64,000 nt of DNA from Salvia splendens. Its lineage: Eukaryota > Streptophyta > Magnoliopsida > Lamiales > Lamiaceae. The notes under the pieces were generated by a model that made no database searches, was not told where the DNA came from, and worked only from the letters and a program-made list of their open reading frames with translations. Shown here piece after piece: positions 24,877 through 35,453 of this stretch. The DNA is taken from assembly GCF_004379255.2 (NCBI RefSeq), contig NC_056033.1:23800209-23864208 (forward strand), in the 5' to 3' direction. Made by a program: the position numbers and the translations under genes. The number at the start of each line of letters is the position of its first letter. The stretch's first letter is position 1.

Positions 24877-26341
24877 TGAAGGGGTTGGCAGCGGAAGCGT
24901 GCGTGATTTACCGATCATATAAACTTGATCTATTTAGCAGATTATTTAGACAAATTCTATTCGCGTAATTATCACATGTATCATGCTCATAACTTGAATT
25001 AAAAACATGCTTTAGCACATAAAATCCCTAAAGCATGCTTACTACGGAATTAGCCAATTTACCTCGTAGATTCAATCAAGAATCGATGATGGCTTGCTCC
25101 GTCTCCACGTGAAGATCTTCAATACAAGACCTCAGATCTTCTGACTGGTGTCCCGGACTATACGCTGATATTTGTGTGGGCAAATCTCACCAACGTACTA
25201 GGACTCGAATAATGGAAGACAGAAACTGCTCACCGAGGGAGCACAAATTTCGAGCTCTCTCTTTCTAGAGGGGGACCAAAATTTTGTATATTAAAAAGTG
25301 TATCTTCTGTCTCTTTTATTCTCCTATTTATATAAGTCACATATTGGGCCCAGTCAGGGATCTAAGGAAGAATTTGGAACAGACCTCACCCAATTAGCTT
25401 TTTACTAATTAAATTGAACCCACAATTTAATATAAGCTTATATTGGAATATTACGAGCAGCCACTACAGAAGTAATATTGCACTGCCTTCCAAATCCGAA
25501 ATTACAAGTATTCCGGGTTTCCTTTAATTGCATTTGATTTATTTCTCGCGCTTAAGATAGAAACATCCATTAATTAATTAATGTCTTCTATAGACTTAAT
25601 TAATTAACATATTTCGAATTCCAAGAGTGGACTTAGCAAGAAACTCTTATTTATTATTCATAGAGTAATTAAACTCCAACTAGCTAGGTTCCGAATAATA
25701 AAACCTCGTTTTGAGCTCCTCTTGTGGATGTTATCAAACGAGACTCTCCTCGCGCACGTTTCAACATAATAGCAATCCTAGCACCGCTAGATAATGATCA
25801 CCACTACCCAATATACCTGGATCGTTGGGTTATGAAAAACCCGCACCTTTGGTAAGTCAAAGTAGTGGATACTCAATGTCGTGTGCTCAATGCTAACGTA
25901 CATTGATTAAGAAATTAATTATCAAGACCTCGTCTTTCAGTAGATAGCATAAAGACTCGTCTTGCTGTTAGATCCATTCGGTGCTATACCACACCAACGT
26001 CATCTTATTTCAATAAGGCTTAGAAATAATCGGACTGACATTGCAACCTTTCGCGATAGGTAGTCTAGCCCTATCTAGGTTGTGAAATTCTTATTTTTCT
26101 TTGTTTAGAACTGACCGTGTTACCTTAAATTGGACAACGCCCACAACCGCTCTACTAAAACAAAGACTTAGACTTTGTTACGTTTGCTTATACATTTAAA
26201 TATATAATAAACAACCATTAAATGTAAAGCATAACAACATTATGACAAAAATAATCTGTTGCATTTATTGGAAAATAACCATTAGAGTTTTACAGTATGC
26301 AATCACTCGAAAGGTGATTTATAGTATACAAAACCCTAACA
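24877..26341 (-). mobile_element. Copia-type solo LTR inserted in Athila ORF2
   Basis: Plus strand begins TGAAGGGGTTGGCAGCGG and ends AAACCCTAACA. It shares many blocks with the copia LTRs at 42098-43034 and 52455-55717: GCGGAAGC near the start, CTTCTGACTGG, GGACTCGAATAA, GGTGCTATACCACACCAACG, GACTGACATTGCAACC and CTATCTAGGTTGTGAAATTC. Flanks are GCGCT (24872-24876) and ACGCT (26342-26346), a 5-bp duplication with one change. Removing the LTR plus one flank rejoins the ORF2 frame as ERKRKGK. There is no internal region, so this is a solo LTR, about 1465 bp. Confidence 0.8.
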
Positions 26342-26344
26342 ACG

Positions 26345-27131
26345 CTTTCTTTCCGTGGCCAAGCGGCGTTCTTCTGCTTCATCCTCCTCCCTACTAGACT
26401 TAGGAGCCTCCTCCTCTTGTTCGCCCTCTGTCCCCGTGGTGAGATCATCTATCTCGTCCCTCAAACTCCTTCTCGCCCTACTCCTTGCCTCTCTCTAATC
26501 CACCGGCGAGTCTTTATCCTCTGGATTTTCTACCAGATCCACCGAAATTTCAGCAAGAACGGGGGCCTCTTCCCCCTCCTCTTCCAAACTCGGGGTCCCC
26601 CCCTCAATATAGATAGGGGTTTCCCCCTCAACAACCAACTTTTCAAAAAGAAGGGCTTCTCCGCCCACAAACTTCTTCGGGGTTTCCCCCTCAGCAACCA
26701 CTCCTTCAGCAATAGGGGTTTCCCCCTCCAAACTACCATCGAAATTAGGGTTTCCCCCTTCTGCAGAAACAGGGGTTTCCCCCTCAACAACCTGTGCTGT
26801 CCTTTCTTCATCAACTGCCATGCGCACAAGTTCCGCGACCAGATCACCCTCGTTCTCTTGTTCCTCACCTTCCGCTACTTCTCTCTCCGGCGCCCTGTTG
26901 GTCGGCTCGGTTTTTGCATGCGAAATTGCGGGTTGGGCCGTCGAATGGCGGCGGTGGCACTGTGGTAGGTTTGGCATGTTCCATCATCGCCGAGAAGAGG
27001 ACGAAAGCCTTCATTGCCTCCTCCGCACTACCAAACTTCCCCATTAAATCTGCCATGAACGCCACCGCGTCGGAATCTGCGGAGGTGGTGGGGTTCCCTG
27101 CCTTCTCAGTGTGAGCAGATGCCTTCGTCAT
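26345..27131 (-). pseudogene. Athila-type ORF2, N-terminal half, decayed
   Basis: Starts MTKASAHTEKAGNPTTS at 27131 and predicts a short helical region (FMADLMGKFGSAEEAMKAF). A single frameshift between about 26960 and 26870 leads into an acidic segment with five degenerate EGETP repeats (26800-26570: EGETPVS, EGETPIA, EGETPKK, EGETPIY, EGGTPSL). A TAG at 26497-26495 (VD*REAR) interrupts the frame, after which an acidic then basic stretch reaches the solo LTR at 26341. The role of this part is not known. The plus-strand frame 26417-26968 is its shadow. Confidence 0.6.
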
Positions 27132-27637
27132 GTTCTGATTCTGCAAAAACACAAGAACTTGGAAGAATTCAGGTGATTAGGGTTAGAAGGATTGTGGGTA
27201 TTGCGAGAGAAAAGATTTTGGGAAGAATATAGAGTAGAGAGAGAGTTCGGTTTTTTAGAGATTGGAAAATAAAAGGAAAAGGAGGAAAAATTTGTAATTT
27301 TAGATAAGCAAAGGGAACGGTTACAGGGCGGTTGCAGGCGTGATGTAAGCAACCGTACGCCTCCCTATAAAGTTAGAATTTGAATTTCGAAAATTTCACA
27401 CTTCCCTCCCAAAACGTCTGGTCCGAAAATCTCCATGTAAATGCTATTCTTCGCAATACCACACTTAGGAAAACAAAAAAAAATGAAACGCCAGACTCCC
27501 AGGTCAAGGATCATTATGAGACAAGACATTTTCCCTAAGAAGTCTGGTGTTCCGAAAATATTTTTGGAAGATTAGATTTTTTTTTCTTTGTTTCGTAATT
27601 TTTTACTTTTTGGAAAGTAATTAAACTATTTACACTT
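27132..27637. other. Spacer between gag and ORF2
   Basis: AT-rich DNA with no long frame in the element's sense. In an autonomous Athila the several kilobases of pol would lie about here. A T-rich run at 27577-27592 and an A-rich run near 27474 are the only notable points. Confidence 0.5.
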
Positions 27638-28786
27638 TCAATTGAGTACTCTCGAGATCCTCTGGTGATTTTGGTTCCTATTCCCCCAGTTAGAATGATC
27701 GCCCTGATTCCGGTTGTTCCAGTTATTCTGCCCCTCTTGATTTCTCTCAGACCAGTTACTCTGCCTCTCTGGTTGTTGTGTAAACTATGTGTTCTGTTGT
27801 GGAGGTGGCTGGGTCGGGTCATTGTCAGACCATCTAAAATTGGGATGGTTTCTCCATGGTGCATCCCTCTGTCTCCCTTGATTCCAACTCTCATCTGGAT
27901 TCTAACTCCCCATCGAATTAACCTGGGCCTGGTAATCTCCTTCTTGAGGGCCATAGTATTGCTGGGGTGGAACTTCTCCTTGACCTGGAGGCTTCCCCTT
28001 CTCTTGTGAGGCTGGTGGATTAGTCTTCTCGATTGCATTAAGTAGTGCTCTCTCAAGCCTATCTATTCTCGCCTCGACTCTTTCGTCATCTTGCTCCCTC
28101 AGCGCATTTGCTGACCCGCTCCTCATAATATTCCTCGGGCTGTCATACGCCTTTTTGGCCTCTATCAACTTTTCCAAAATCTCTCTCGCTTCACTTCCTT
28201 TTTTCTTCATAAAATTTCCCCTGCTCGAGGAATTCATCAGATCCTTGGATTCAGGGTTTGCTCCTTCATAAAACAGATAATAAATTTCTGCCTCGATCAT
28301 TCTATGATTCGGGCAAGCATTTAACAATCCCTTAAATCGTGACCAATATTGACTCAGAGATTCATCATACTCGTGCTTACACTCTACGATTTCCTTCTTA
28401 AGAGTGTTTGTCTTGTTTGAAGGGAAAAAGTAATCCAGAAACTTCAACTTGAAATCTCTCCATGTTCGGATGGAATCCTGAGGCAGCCTCAGCAGCCATG
28501 TGTTAGCCTCTCCCTTGAGAGCAAATGGAATTGCGCGTAGGCGATAATCTTCCTCCGTTGTGTCGTTGGGCCTTTTCTAAATACTGCACAGTTTGCTAAA
28601 CTCATTTAGAAACTCATATGGACACTCAATCATGCGCCCGGAGAACATTAGTAGAATGCCTCGCACATTTGTCTTAATATCGATGGCCATCTGACGCGGA
28701 TTCATAACTATAGCCTGGGCTGGCTCACCATCTAGATGGGCAGTGAGCGAATCGATCTCATGATCTGGATCGACTACCTGTGCCAT
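27638..28786 (-). pseudogene. Athila-type gag, three in-frame TAG stops
   Basis: Minus-strand gag from ATG 28786 to TGA 27640-27638, 382 codons in one frame. It contains the retrotransposon gag core (IPFALKGEANTWLLRLPQDS, WRDFKLKFLDYFFPSNKT, LLNACPNHRM, EIYYLFYEGANPESKDLM), a coiled segment (RIDRLERALLNAIEK) and a Gln/Asn/Trp-rich tail (NHPNFRWSDNDPTQPPPQ). The frame is broken only by three TAG codons: 28579-28577 (CSI*KRP), 27904-27902 (GS*NPD) and 27787-27785 (NT*FTQ). Gag forms the virus-like particle in which the RNA is copied. No frameshift is seen, so the copy is fairly young or selected until recently, but it cannot make full-length Gag without readthrough. Confidence 0.8.
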
Positions 28787-29101
28787 GTCTCTGATCTCTA
28801 CCTCCTCTATTTCTGTCTCTGAAGACGACTTGGGATCCTCACTTCCTGACGAACTCCAATCTTCGTCACTTTCTGAACCAAACGGAAATGGATCTCCCGT
28901 AGATAATCCCGATCTGGTGGTGACGGTAGATGCTGTCTCTCTAACCTACCAAGTAAACCGATCGTTCCTCCACCCAGATGAGTTACCTCAGTGTCCAAAC
29001 CATGAGCCTGTGCTCATAAACTTAAATTAAAGAGAAAAAGAAAACAAATTAAAATTATATACGCCAAAATGTCTAAACACAATCACAAACTACGCCATCC
29101 A

Positions 29102-29119
29102 TCCCCGGCAACGGCGCCA
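29102..29119 (-). other. Primer-binding site of the Athila-type element
   Basis: Minus strand reads TGGCGCCGTTGCCGGGGA, the site usual in Athila/Tat elements (complementary to a plant tRNA 3' end, generally given as tRNA-Asp). Two bases separate it from the LTR end at 29122, which reads TG on the plus strand and CA on the minus strand. Confidence 0.85.
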
Positions 29120-29121
29120 TT

Positions 29122-30180
29122 TGAAGTGCTCGGAATGATTAGAGTGTTCTTTTGTGCTAGGTCAAGCATCGCAAACCCAGAGAATCCGCTAGATCACAAG
29201 GTCTAGGAACTCAGAGGATCTTCGAAGTCTCGGCCGTTGGACACACTAACTCCGCGTTCAAAACCATCAACCCACGATACTATGAATTAGTACAGGGAAG
29301 CAGGGATTGATCCCATGAGGACAGATGTGTAAGAAGGCATTTAAGTGACTCTGGAAAAGAGGTTGGCTGCTGCCACGCAATTTTGGATTGAGAAATTATA
29401 ACTAGGTTGGGGAATGAAAACTGACACTAGACCTAGGAAATTGAAAATATCATGTAAACTTGGAACATCATCTTAACTCTAATACCTCAAACAAACTTCC
29501 TCGACCTAGTAAACGATTTCCTAATCTAACGAAACAGAGAACAAACATGCAGTGGGGACCATTTCCAGAAACGGTAAAGTACGAAAGAAAAGCTGCAATT
29601 AACTAACTCTGCATTTAACAAACCACAATCTACATCTCGTTACCTGATTCAAACACGAACATGGAGAAAACAGAGTAATAATTCAGATTAAAACAGAACA
29701 TACAAATTCGGACGTCGGAAACTGACGATTAATCGGAGACCAACAGATCTACTTCTACTAGACGAAGTAAACAGAACACAGAAATGAAACATCAAATTCA
29801 TGCACAATCAACTAACTCAGCTTCAGTTCCACACGTTGAACGCTTAATCCACTCCGGAACCAAGCAATCCGAACCAAACTGCAACAAAAAACAACTCGAT
29901 TAACTCTGCTACAACAGATCCACTCCGATCAACGACAATCCAACCACGATTCAACTCCGATTTAATAGATCAAATGCGAAAAGCATCCATTCAAGTAAAT
30001 AACCACAAACTCAGAATCAAACATAATCAAAACTCGAAATCAACATCAGCATGACAGAAAATAGAAATTGCATAGATTGCTAAACGAGTTCGACAGTTAA
30101 CAAAAGCCGAGCTTTAATTCGCGAAGAATACTGTTTCATCGCCCGAGTGGCAAAACAATCTTTAATTGCTTTCGTAGTTG
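29122..30180 (-). repeat. Athila-type 5' LTR, proximal part
   Basis: Begins (plus) TGAAGTGCTCGGAATG directly beside the primer-binding site. It includes a block GGGATTGATCCCATGAGGAC that is common in this group's LTRs and has a diverged match at about 58206. No coding. The far end of the LTR could not be fixed because the second LTR is missing. Confidence 0.6.
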
Positions 30181-30195
30181 AAACTTGAATATCTT

Positions 30196-30510
30196 GTTGT
30201 TTTTGAAGTATCGTTTTGAGATCCAAAAGCTATGATATGGAAGTTTGTTTTTGTTCATCTTTTCATTGCAATCGTGTTTCATTCTGCCGAGATTAGTTAG
30301 ATTCAGTAGTTTGCGAGAAATTTCTAAGTGTTGATGCATGATTTTGCTTGTGTTGTTTTTGAAGTATCGTTTTGAGATCCGAACGCTATGATATGGAAGT
30401 TTGTTTTTGTTCATCTTTTCGTTGCCATCGTGTTTCATTCTGCCGAGATTAGTTAGATTCAGTAGTTTGCGAGAAATTTCTAAGTGTTGATGCATGATTT
30501 TTCTTGAGTA
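30196..30510. repeat. 156-bp tandem duplication
   Basis: Two copies, starting GAAGTATCGTTTTGAGATCC at 30205 and 30361, very similar along their length. A minus-strand frame (30531-30136) spans both and shows the duplication as a repeated peptide, but nothing supports it as a gene. Confidence 0.85.
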
Positions 30511-31340
30511 GACTAGATCTAAGTTTGTCAACTACGATCCCAAGTGTTTAATCGTTCAATTCGAAGTTTAATGCATGAGATATGTGATTACGTGACTATC
30601 GCCACCTTGATGTTAGTCAGTTGCTTAATCTGGGATTGTCGGTTTCTAATCTTCGTAATTTTAGCTTTTAATCTTGGATCTTGAGTTGTGGAAAGTGTTG
30701 ATTTGAGTTGTTATTCATGTAGTTTGTGTTTATCTGAATCTGTGCATACTTGTTGGAGAAGACAACATCCACATCTTATTTGTGGACCACTTTTGTATTT
30801 CAGTCACTTTACCTTTTGTCCTTCTACTTTTGTCAGACTTTTGGCGGATCTGGCAGTTCATCAGCCAGTTCGGTTGGAGATCTGTTTCTGTCATTGTCCA
30901 TCTATTTTTAGTAAACTTTCACTTTTCACATGCACTTGAGTCTTAAAAATCCGCTTTTCACGTGTCCAACCCGATCCCGATATGAGACCGTTTTACCAGT
31001 TAGTAGAGAATAGGTCCACTTTTGAGTTTGTGTCTAGGTAGAACCTCAACCCAAGCGTGGTAGCTAACCAACCCTTCCAGATTATCACCACAATCGCATT
31101 TCGCATTCGTTCATCTCTGTGGGATTCGACCTGTGCTCCACTATACTAGCCAGTAGAAGTGGGTTGAGGAAATTGTTGATACCAGGTTTTAGGTTGTCGT
31201 GCCAGCAACACAACTAGGTTGGGAATCACCCCCTGATCAGTTAAATACACGAGCCTGCACAAACCTGCTCTTTCAGTATTCTTTGGTTGATTTATTTTGC
31301 TTTTATTCATTTTGAAATTTATGTTAACTAATATTGCACG
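30511..31340. other. Retroelement-derived noncoding DNA, boundary unresolved
   Basis: Plus-strand text such as CTCTGTGGGATTCGACCTGT at about 31114 looks like the Athila/Tat LTR end consensus but points opposite to the copy at 29300. A plausible outer LTR end is ...GTCGTGCCAGCAACA near 31210. It may be the distal part of the same LTR or a second truncated LTR. No gene seen. Confidence 0.4.
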
Positions 31341-31354
31341 TTTGTTAAACACTA

Positions 31355-31686
31355 CTCCCTCCGTCCATGAAAAATAGAGCACATTTGTCATTTTTGGTTG
31401 TCCACGAAAAATAGAGCACATTTAAAAAATGAAAGTTTTCAACAACTTCTCTCTTACTTTTTGCCCTTCTCTCTTTCTAATAATATGGACCTCACATTCC
31501 ACTAACATTACTTCTCTTTTATTTTTTTGTCTTCTCTCTTACTTTTTTCCCTTCTTTCTTACTAATTATGGACCTCACATTCCACTAACTTCTCTCTTAC
31601 TTTTTTCCCTTCTCTCTTACATTACCAATTCCACATTAAAACCCTTGTCATTCACAATGTGTCCTATTTTTTATGGACGGAAGGAG
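31355..31686. mobile_element. Stowaway-type MITE
   Basis: Ends CTCCCTCCGTCCATGAAAAA and its inverted partner TTTTTATGGACGGAAGGAG, flanked by TA on both sides (31353-31354 and 31687-31688). No coding capacity; 332 bp. Non-autonomous Tc1/mariner-like. Confidence 0.85.
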
Positions 31687-32194
31687 TATAGTTTATATGT
31701 GGATTTAAAGTAGACTAAAGGTTATTTGAGGTCCTAAACATAAAGTGATGCAACGATTTTTGTCCAGAATATTATTTTTTGAATTATTGCATCCCGGATA
31801 AATGAAAATGGTCCGGGTTCAGTCCACTTTAGATGAAGCGGTCTCTTTTTTAGGGTCAACTACAATTAAGTGAGTTTTGACTGAATTATCAATTTTTGAG
31901 TTTTGACTGAATTATCAACTTTCAATTAGAATATTTAAATTATTTGGAAAATAATATTGAGATATGAAATTCCAGCTGTGGTAGAGAAAAGCAAATTGAG
32001 GGATCTCCTACATTTTGAAGTTCAAGCGGTGGTAGAGAAAAGCAAATTAAGTGATTATTGCATGATTGTTTACTCTGTTTTGCATTTGTACAAGCCAGTC
32101 TAGTTTATGGTTAAGTACGATCGCCGCAGTTCGATCGAACATGCCGATCCAATTCAATTTTAAAAGCACTGATTAGAAATGAATCTTAACCGAT

Positions 32195-32390
32195 ATCTAA
32201 GGTAGTTGGGACATCTATTTTGGCCACAGAATTTAAAAAATTAATTCGTTAATTTTAAAGTGGAGAGAGAAAAGTAAGAAAGATAAAGTGTGAGTAAAGT
32301 AATAGAGGGAAAAGAGTTTTTACCAAAAAAGAAATGACATTGGGACAAACAAAAAAAATACCACTCAACTATCTTAGGACAAAGGGAGTA
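32195..32390. mobile_element. Degraded Stowaway-type MITE
   Basis: The right end reads CTATCTTAGGACAAAGGGAG followed by TA. The left end retains CTAAGGTAGTTGGGAC, its inverted match, but has lost the outer CTCCCTTTGTC. Confidence 0.6.
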
Positions 32391-32469
32391 TTATAAATAT
32401 ACCGCCCATGGGTGATGACGCGGGCATGGGATTGGGCCACTACATCTTAATCTCAATTCTTATTTTTTG

Positions 32470-32902
32470 AGAAATTGATAATCCCTTGGTCCCACAAGAA
32501 TATACATTGTTTCCTTTTTAGTCTATCAACATGAATATGCAGTTTCTAATTTTAGAAAAATTTTCTTCTCTAATGAGGTGAGATTCATTCTCTACTAATA
32601 ATACTTTAATTACTTTTTTCTGTACCTCTCTCTTATTTTACCAATTTTGCATTAAAACCCGTGCAGAATCCAAAGTGCATACTCCCTCCGTTCCACAAGA
32701 ATATGTTCTATTTCCTTTTTAGTCCGTCTCACAATAATATGCACTTTCTAATTTTGAAACTCTTTTCTTTCTATTGAGGTGAGACCCATTCTCCACTAAT
32801 AATATTTTAATTACTTTTTATTTTTACCTCTCTCTTACTTTCCCGATTTTATATTAAACCCGTGCCGAACTCAAAGTGCATATTCTTTGTGGATGAAGGG
32901 AG
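32470..32902. mobile_element. Two adjacent copies of one Stowaway-type MITE family
   Basis: The segment 32682-32902 is complete: CTCCCTCCGTTCCACAAGAA to GTGGATGAAGGGAG, with TA flanks. Directly to its left, 32470-32680 is a second copy in the same orientation (shared TTTCCTTTTTAGTC, TTTAATTACTTTTT, ACCTCTCTCTTA, CCCGTGC and AAAGTGCAT) that lacks clean ends. Confidence 0.75.
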
Positions 32903-32950
32903 TATTATTTTAAGGACGAATGGAGTATTAATCTTTGAAGCTCAATTTAA

Positions 32951-33275
32951 ACTCCCTCAGTCTCATTTTAATTGGAGTATTGTTTTGAACTAAGATTAAT
33001 AATGAGTATTTAGAGATTAAGTGCGAAGAGAATAAAATAAGGGAGGAAGAGGAAAAAATACTCTATCTATCACATATTACTTGAGTCACTTCTTTTTTTG
33101 CCCGTTTTGAAAAAATTATAATAAATAATTAAAGTTGATAGAGAGTAATGTAAGAAAGGGAATATAAACAAAAAGACTCTGCTCTATATTATTCTCTCTT
33201 TAACTTTTCTCTCCACTTTTAACTATAATCATTTTTTTAAAATGAGTGAAAAAAGAACGTGGACGGAGCCCGGAA
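32951..33275. mobile_element. Stowaway-type MITE, diverged
   Basis: Starts ACTCCCTCAGTCTCATTTTA and ends near AACGTGGACGGAGCC. Ends are diverged and no clean TA duplication is left. Confidence 0.5.
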
Positions 33276-34135
33276 AGGAATATGAATGAATGATCAGATC
33301 GCTGAAGTGTTATATTTTAAAATCATCGATAGTATTATTATTTTTATAAAGAATCATATATAGTTTTTGTTTGACCAAACATATAGAATATATTGATCAA
33401 AATTCTTGATGTTTTATGCGTATTATAGTCTTCCATTTTAATAATATATAAGCTATAAACCGGGGTAAATAAAATATCAAAATAAGTATTCCAACTAAAA
33501 GAATAATTTGACATTTGGGTAAGGATGAGAAGTGTAACACGTGTAAAATAGATTAGACCCCCTTTCTCTCTCCCAAAATGTCAAGATTATGACACCAAAG
33601 CCATTTTTAAATTAAGTAGCTCATTATTAGCAATTAAGAAGAATAAAAACAGGAATAAAGTAATTAAATTTGATGCTTAGTATGACCAACCCGAACCCTT
33701 ATCCTGAGCATGCGGGATGCTTTTAATGACCATACAAGAATTAATTCGCAAATCACAATTACTCCATGATATGAATTTATATTCAAAATGCTACTGCCAA
33801 AGTTTGTGATTGATAAATTAGAAATACTAAATCTCAACGGCTATACATATCCAAAACTTCCTGTCATGGACATCCCAATAAGAAAATAAAGTTATAATTT
33901 TGGAACATAAGAAAATCATGTCATAATTCAGAGCAATAATAGAGGGTGGGTTATATTGGGTTATAAAATTCATAGATAAAAAAATATTGATCAAAATACC
34001 ATTTATTTGGATGGATTGATTAACTTTAAATTTGTTTGATCTTCTTATATTTGGATCAAATATGTTTTCACCTACCTATCATATCACATAAAATAAATAT
34101 CATTATATTAGGGTTAACAAATTAAAAATATACTA
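33276..34135. other. Intergenic, no feature seen
   Basis: AT-rich DNA without a convincing frame, repeat or terminal signature. Confidence 0.6.
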
Positions 34136-34390
34136 CTCCATCCGTTCCGGCTAAGATGACACATATCTTAGCCGGCATGAGATTTTAGGAGTTATTGTTT
34201 AAAGTGTTTAATTTGAGAAAAAGTGAGTGTAAGTATTAAAATAGAAAGACTGAAAGATAAATATTTTAATAGGAGTGAGAAAAAGTGATTGGGTGTATTA
34301 ATGGGAGAGAGAAAGTTTCCAAAAAAGGAAATGTGTCATTTTTATTGGGACAAACTAAAAAAGAAAATGTATCAAGCGAGACGGAGGGAG
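34136..34390. mobile_element. Stowaway-type MITE
   Basis: CTCCATCCGTTCCGGCTAAG at the left and CAAGCGAGACGGAGGGAG at the right, TA on both sides (34134-34135, 34391-34392); 255 bp. Confidence 0.85.
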
Positions 34391-34631
34391 TATAATCTTT
34401 GATCTTGATTTTGATTTTCAATGCGTTTTATATATTGTACTTTAAATTTATAGCTGACCAAACACATCTAATACCATTTGAGCTCAATGCTCATTCATCG
34501 TGGTTTCATAGATGATACGCATATACCAAAAAATTTCGTTAATATGGAAAAAATCATGCCACATTAGTTCTACAATTGCCTCCAATCGGCAAAATCTGTT
34601 TAGCTAGGAATTAAACAATTATTACATACTA

Positions 34632-35140
34632 CTCCCTCCGTCGTATAGAAATTTAGTCCATATCAATTGGAATACTTTCTCTCTTTTTTTACTTTATTAT
34701 TTATGGGTTACACCATTCATTACATTATTTGAACTTCTTTTTATTATTATCTCTGACGTTACCAATTATGCATTAAGATTCATGTCATCTCCAATTAGTC
34801 TATATCTATGGGACTGGGATATACTCCCTCTATCACATTGAAGATGACTTATTTTTCTTTTTGGTTTGTCTCAATCATGATAACCAAAGTACTAAAAATA
34901 GAAACACTTTTATCTCTACTTTATACTCCCTTTCTTACTTTACTCTCTCCACTTAACATACTCCCTCCGTCTCATCGAAGAGGCCTATTTTTCTTTTTAG
35001 TTTGTCTCATGCAAAACGAATCATTCCTATAAATAGAAATTCATCTCTACTTTTTTCCCTCTCTCTTACTTTATTCTCTTCACATAATACACAAAATAAA
35101 ATTACATAAAATCCCGTGCCGTCCAAGGAAGAGATCATAT
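34632..35140. mobile_element. Cluster of two or three overlapping Stowaway-type MITEs
   Basis: Left ends occur at 34632 (CTCCCTCCGTCGTATAG), 34827 (CTCCCTCTATCACATTGAAG) and 34959-34976 (CTCCCTCCGTCTCATCGAAG). The second and third share TATTTTTCTTTTT, GTTTGTCTCA and the following AT-rich body, so they are relatives arranged head to tail. Right ends are diverged. Confidence 0.65.
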
Positions 35141-35282
35141 TCCTTGAAATGGAACCAATTTATGAAATATATCAAAAATAAAAAATCTTGATTTACCCAA
35201 TAACTATACACACCACAAAACAAAAAAGGAAGTACCTATACCCAATTCAAAATAGTAAACAAGTAATATGATGGCAACACTC

Positions 35283-35292
35283 TTATATAAAT
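35283..35292 (+). promoter_or_regulatory. Probable TATA box of the calmodulin-binding protein gene
   Basis: TTATATAAAT about 165 bp before the ATG at 35454, in a stretch otherwise free of transposon ends. It would place transcription start near 35315-35320. The 5' UTR is CT- and AC-rich, typical of plant leaders. Confidence 0.5.
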
Positions 35293-35453
35293 GGAGGGCC
35301 CAAGGTTAGGTTAGTGGAGCGTCGGCATCCATAAAATACTAATCTTCCACTTATTCAAAACACAAAAAGAAAGATAGCTTAGAATCTTCTTCATTCTTCA
35401 ACCATTTCTTCTCATTTCCCATTTCCCATCTTCAAACCAAAAACACAACCACC

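Larger units (their letters stand above)
22711..29121 (-). mobile_element. Athila-type Ty3/gypsy element, internal region, no pol seen
   Basis: Read on the minus strand: primer-binding site (29119-29102), leader, gag (28786-27638), about 500 bp of AT-rich spacer, a second long frame (27131 to about 23240), and a 3' noncoding region with repeated CTAAGTGGGAGAA-like blocks. This order fits Athila-like elements with an extra ORF, but there is no coding for protease, reverse transcriptase, RNase H or integrase in the space between gag and ORF2, so it was non-autonomous or suffered a deletion. I found no 3' LTR at the left end. It is interrupted by the solo LTR 24877-26341 and by many mutations. 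Confidence 0.7.

Noticed and set aside
26417..26968. 183-residue plus-strand frame
   Set aside because: Shadow of the repeat-rich Athila ORF2 on the minus strand; low-complexity composition comes from the EGETP repeats.
27535..28056. 173-residue minus-strand frame
   Set aside because: It is out of phase with gag; the true gag frame with its Gln/Asn/Trp-rich tail runs through the same DNA, broken only by TAG codons.
30136..30531. 131-residue minus-strand frame with an internal repeat
   Set aside because: The repeat is the 156-bp DNA duplication in retroelement noncoding sequence; no other support for coding.
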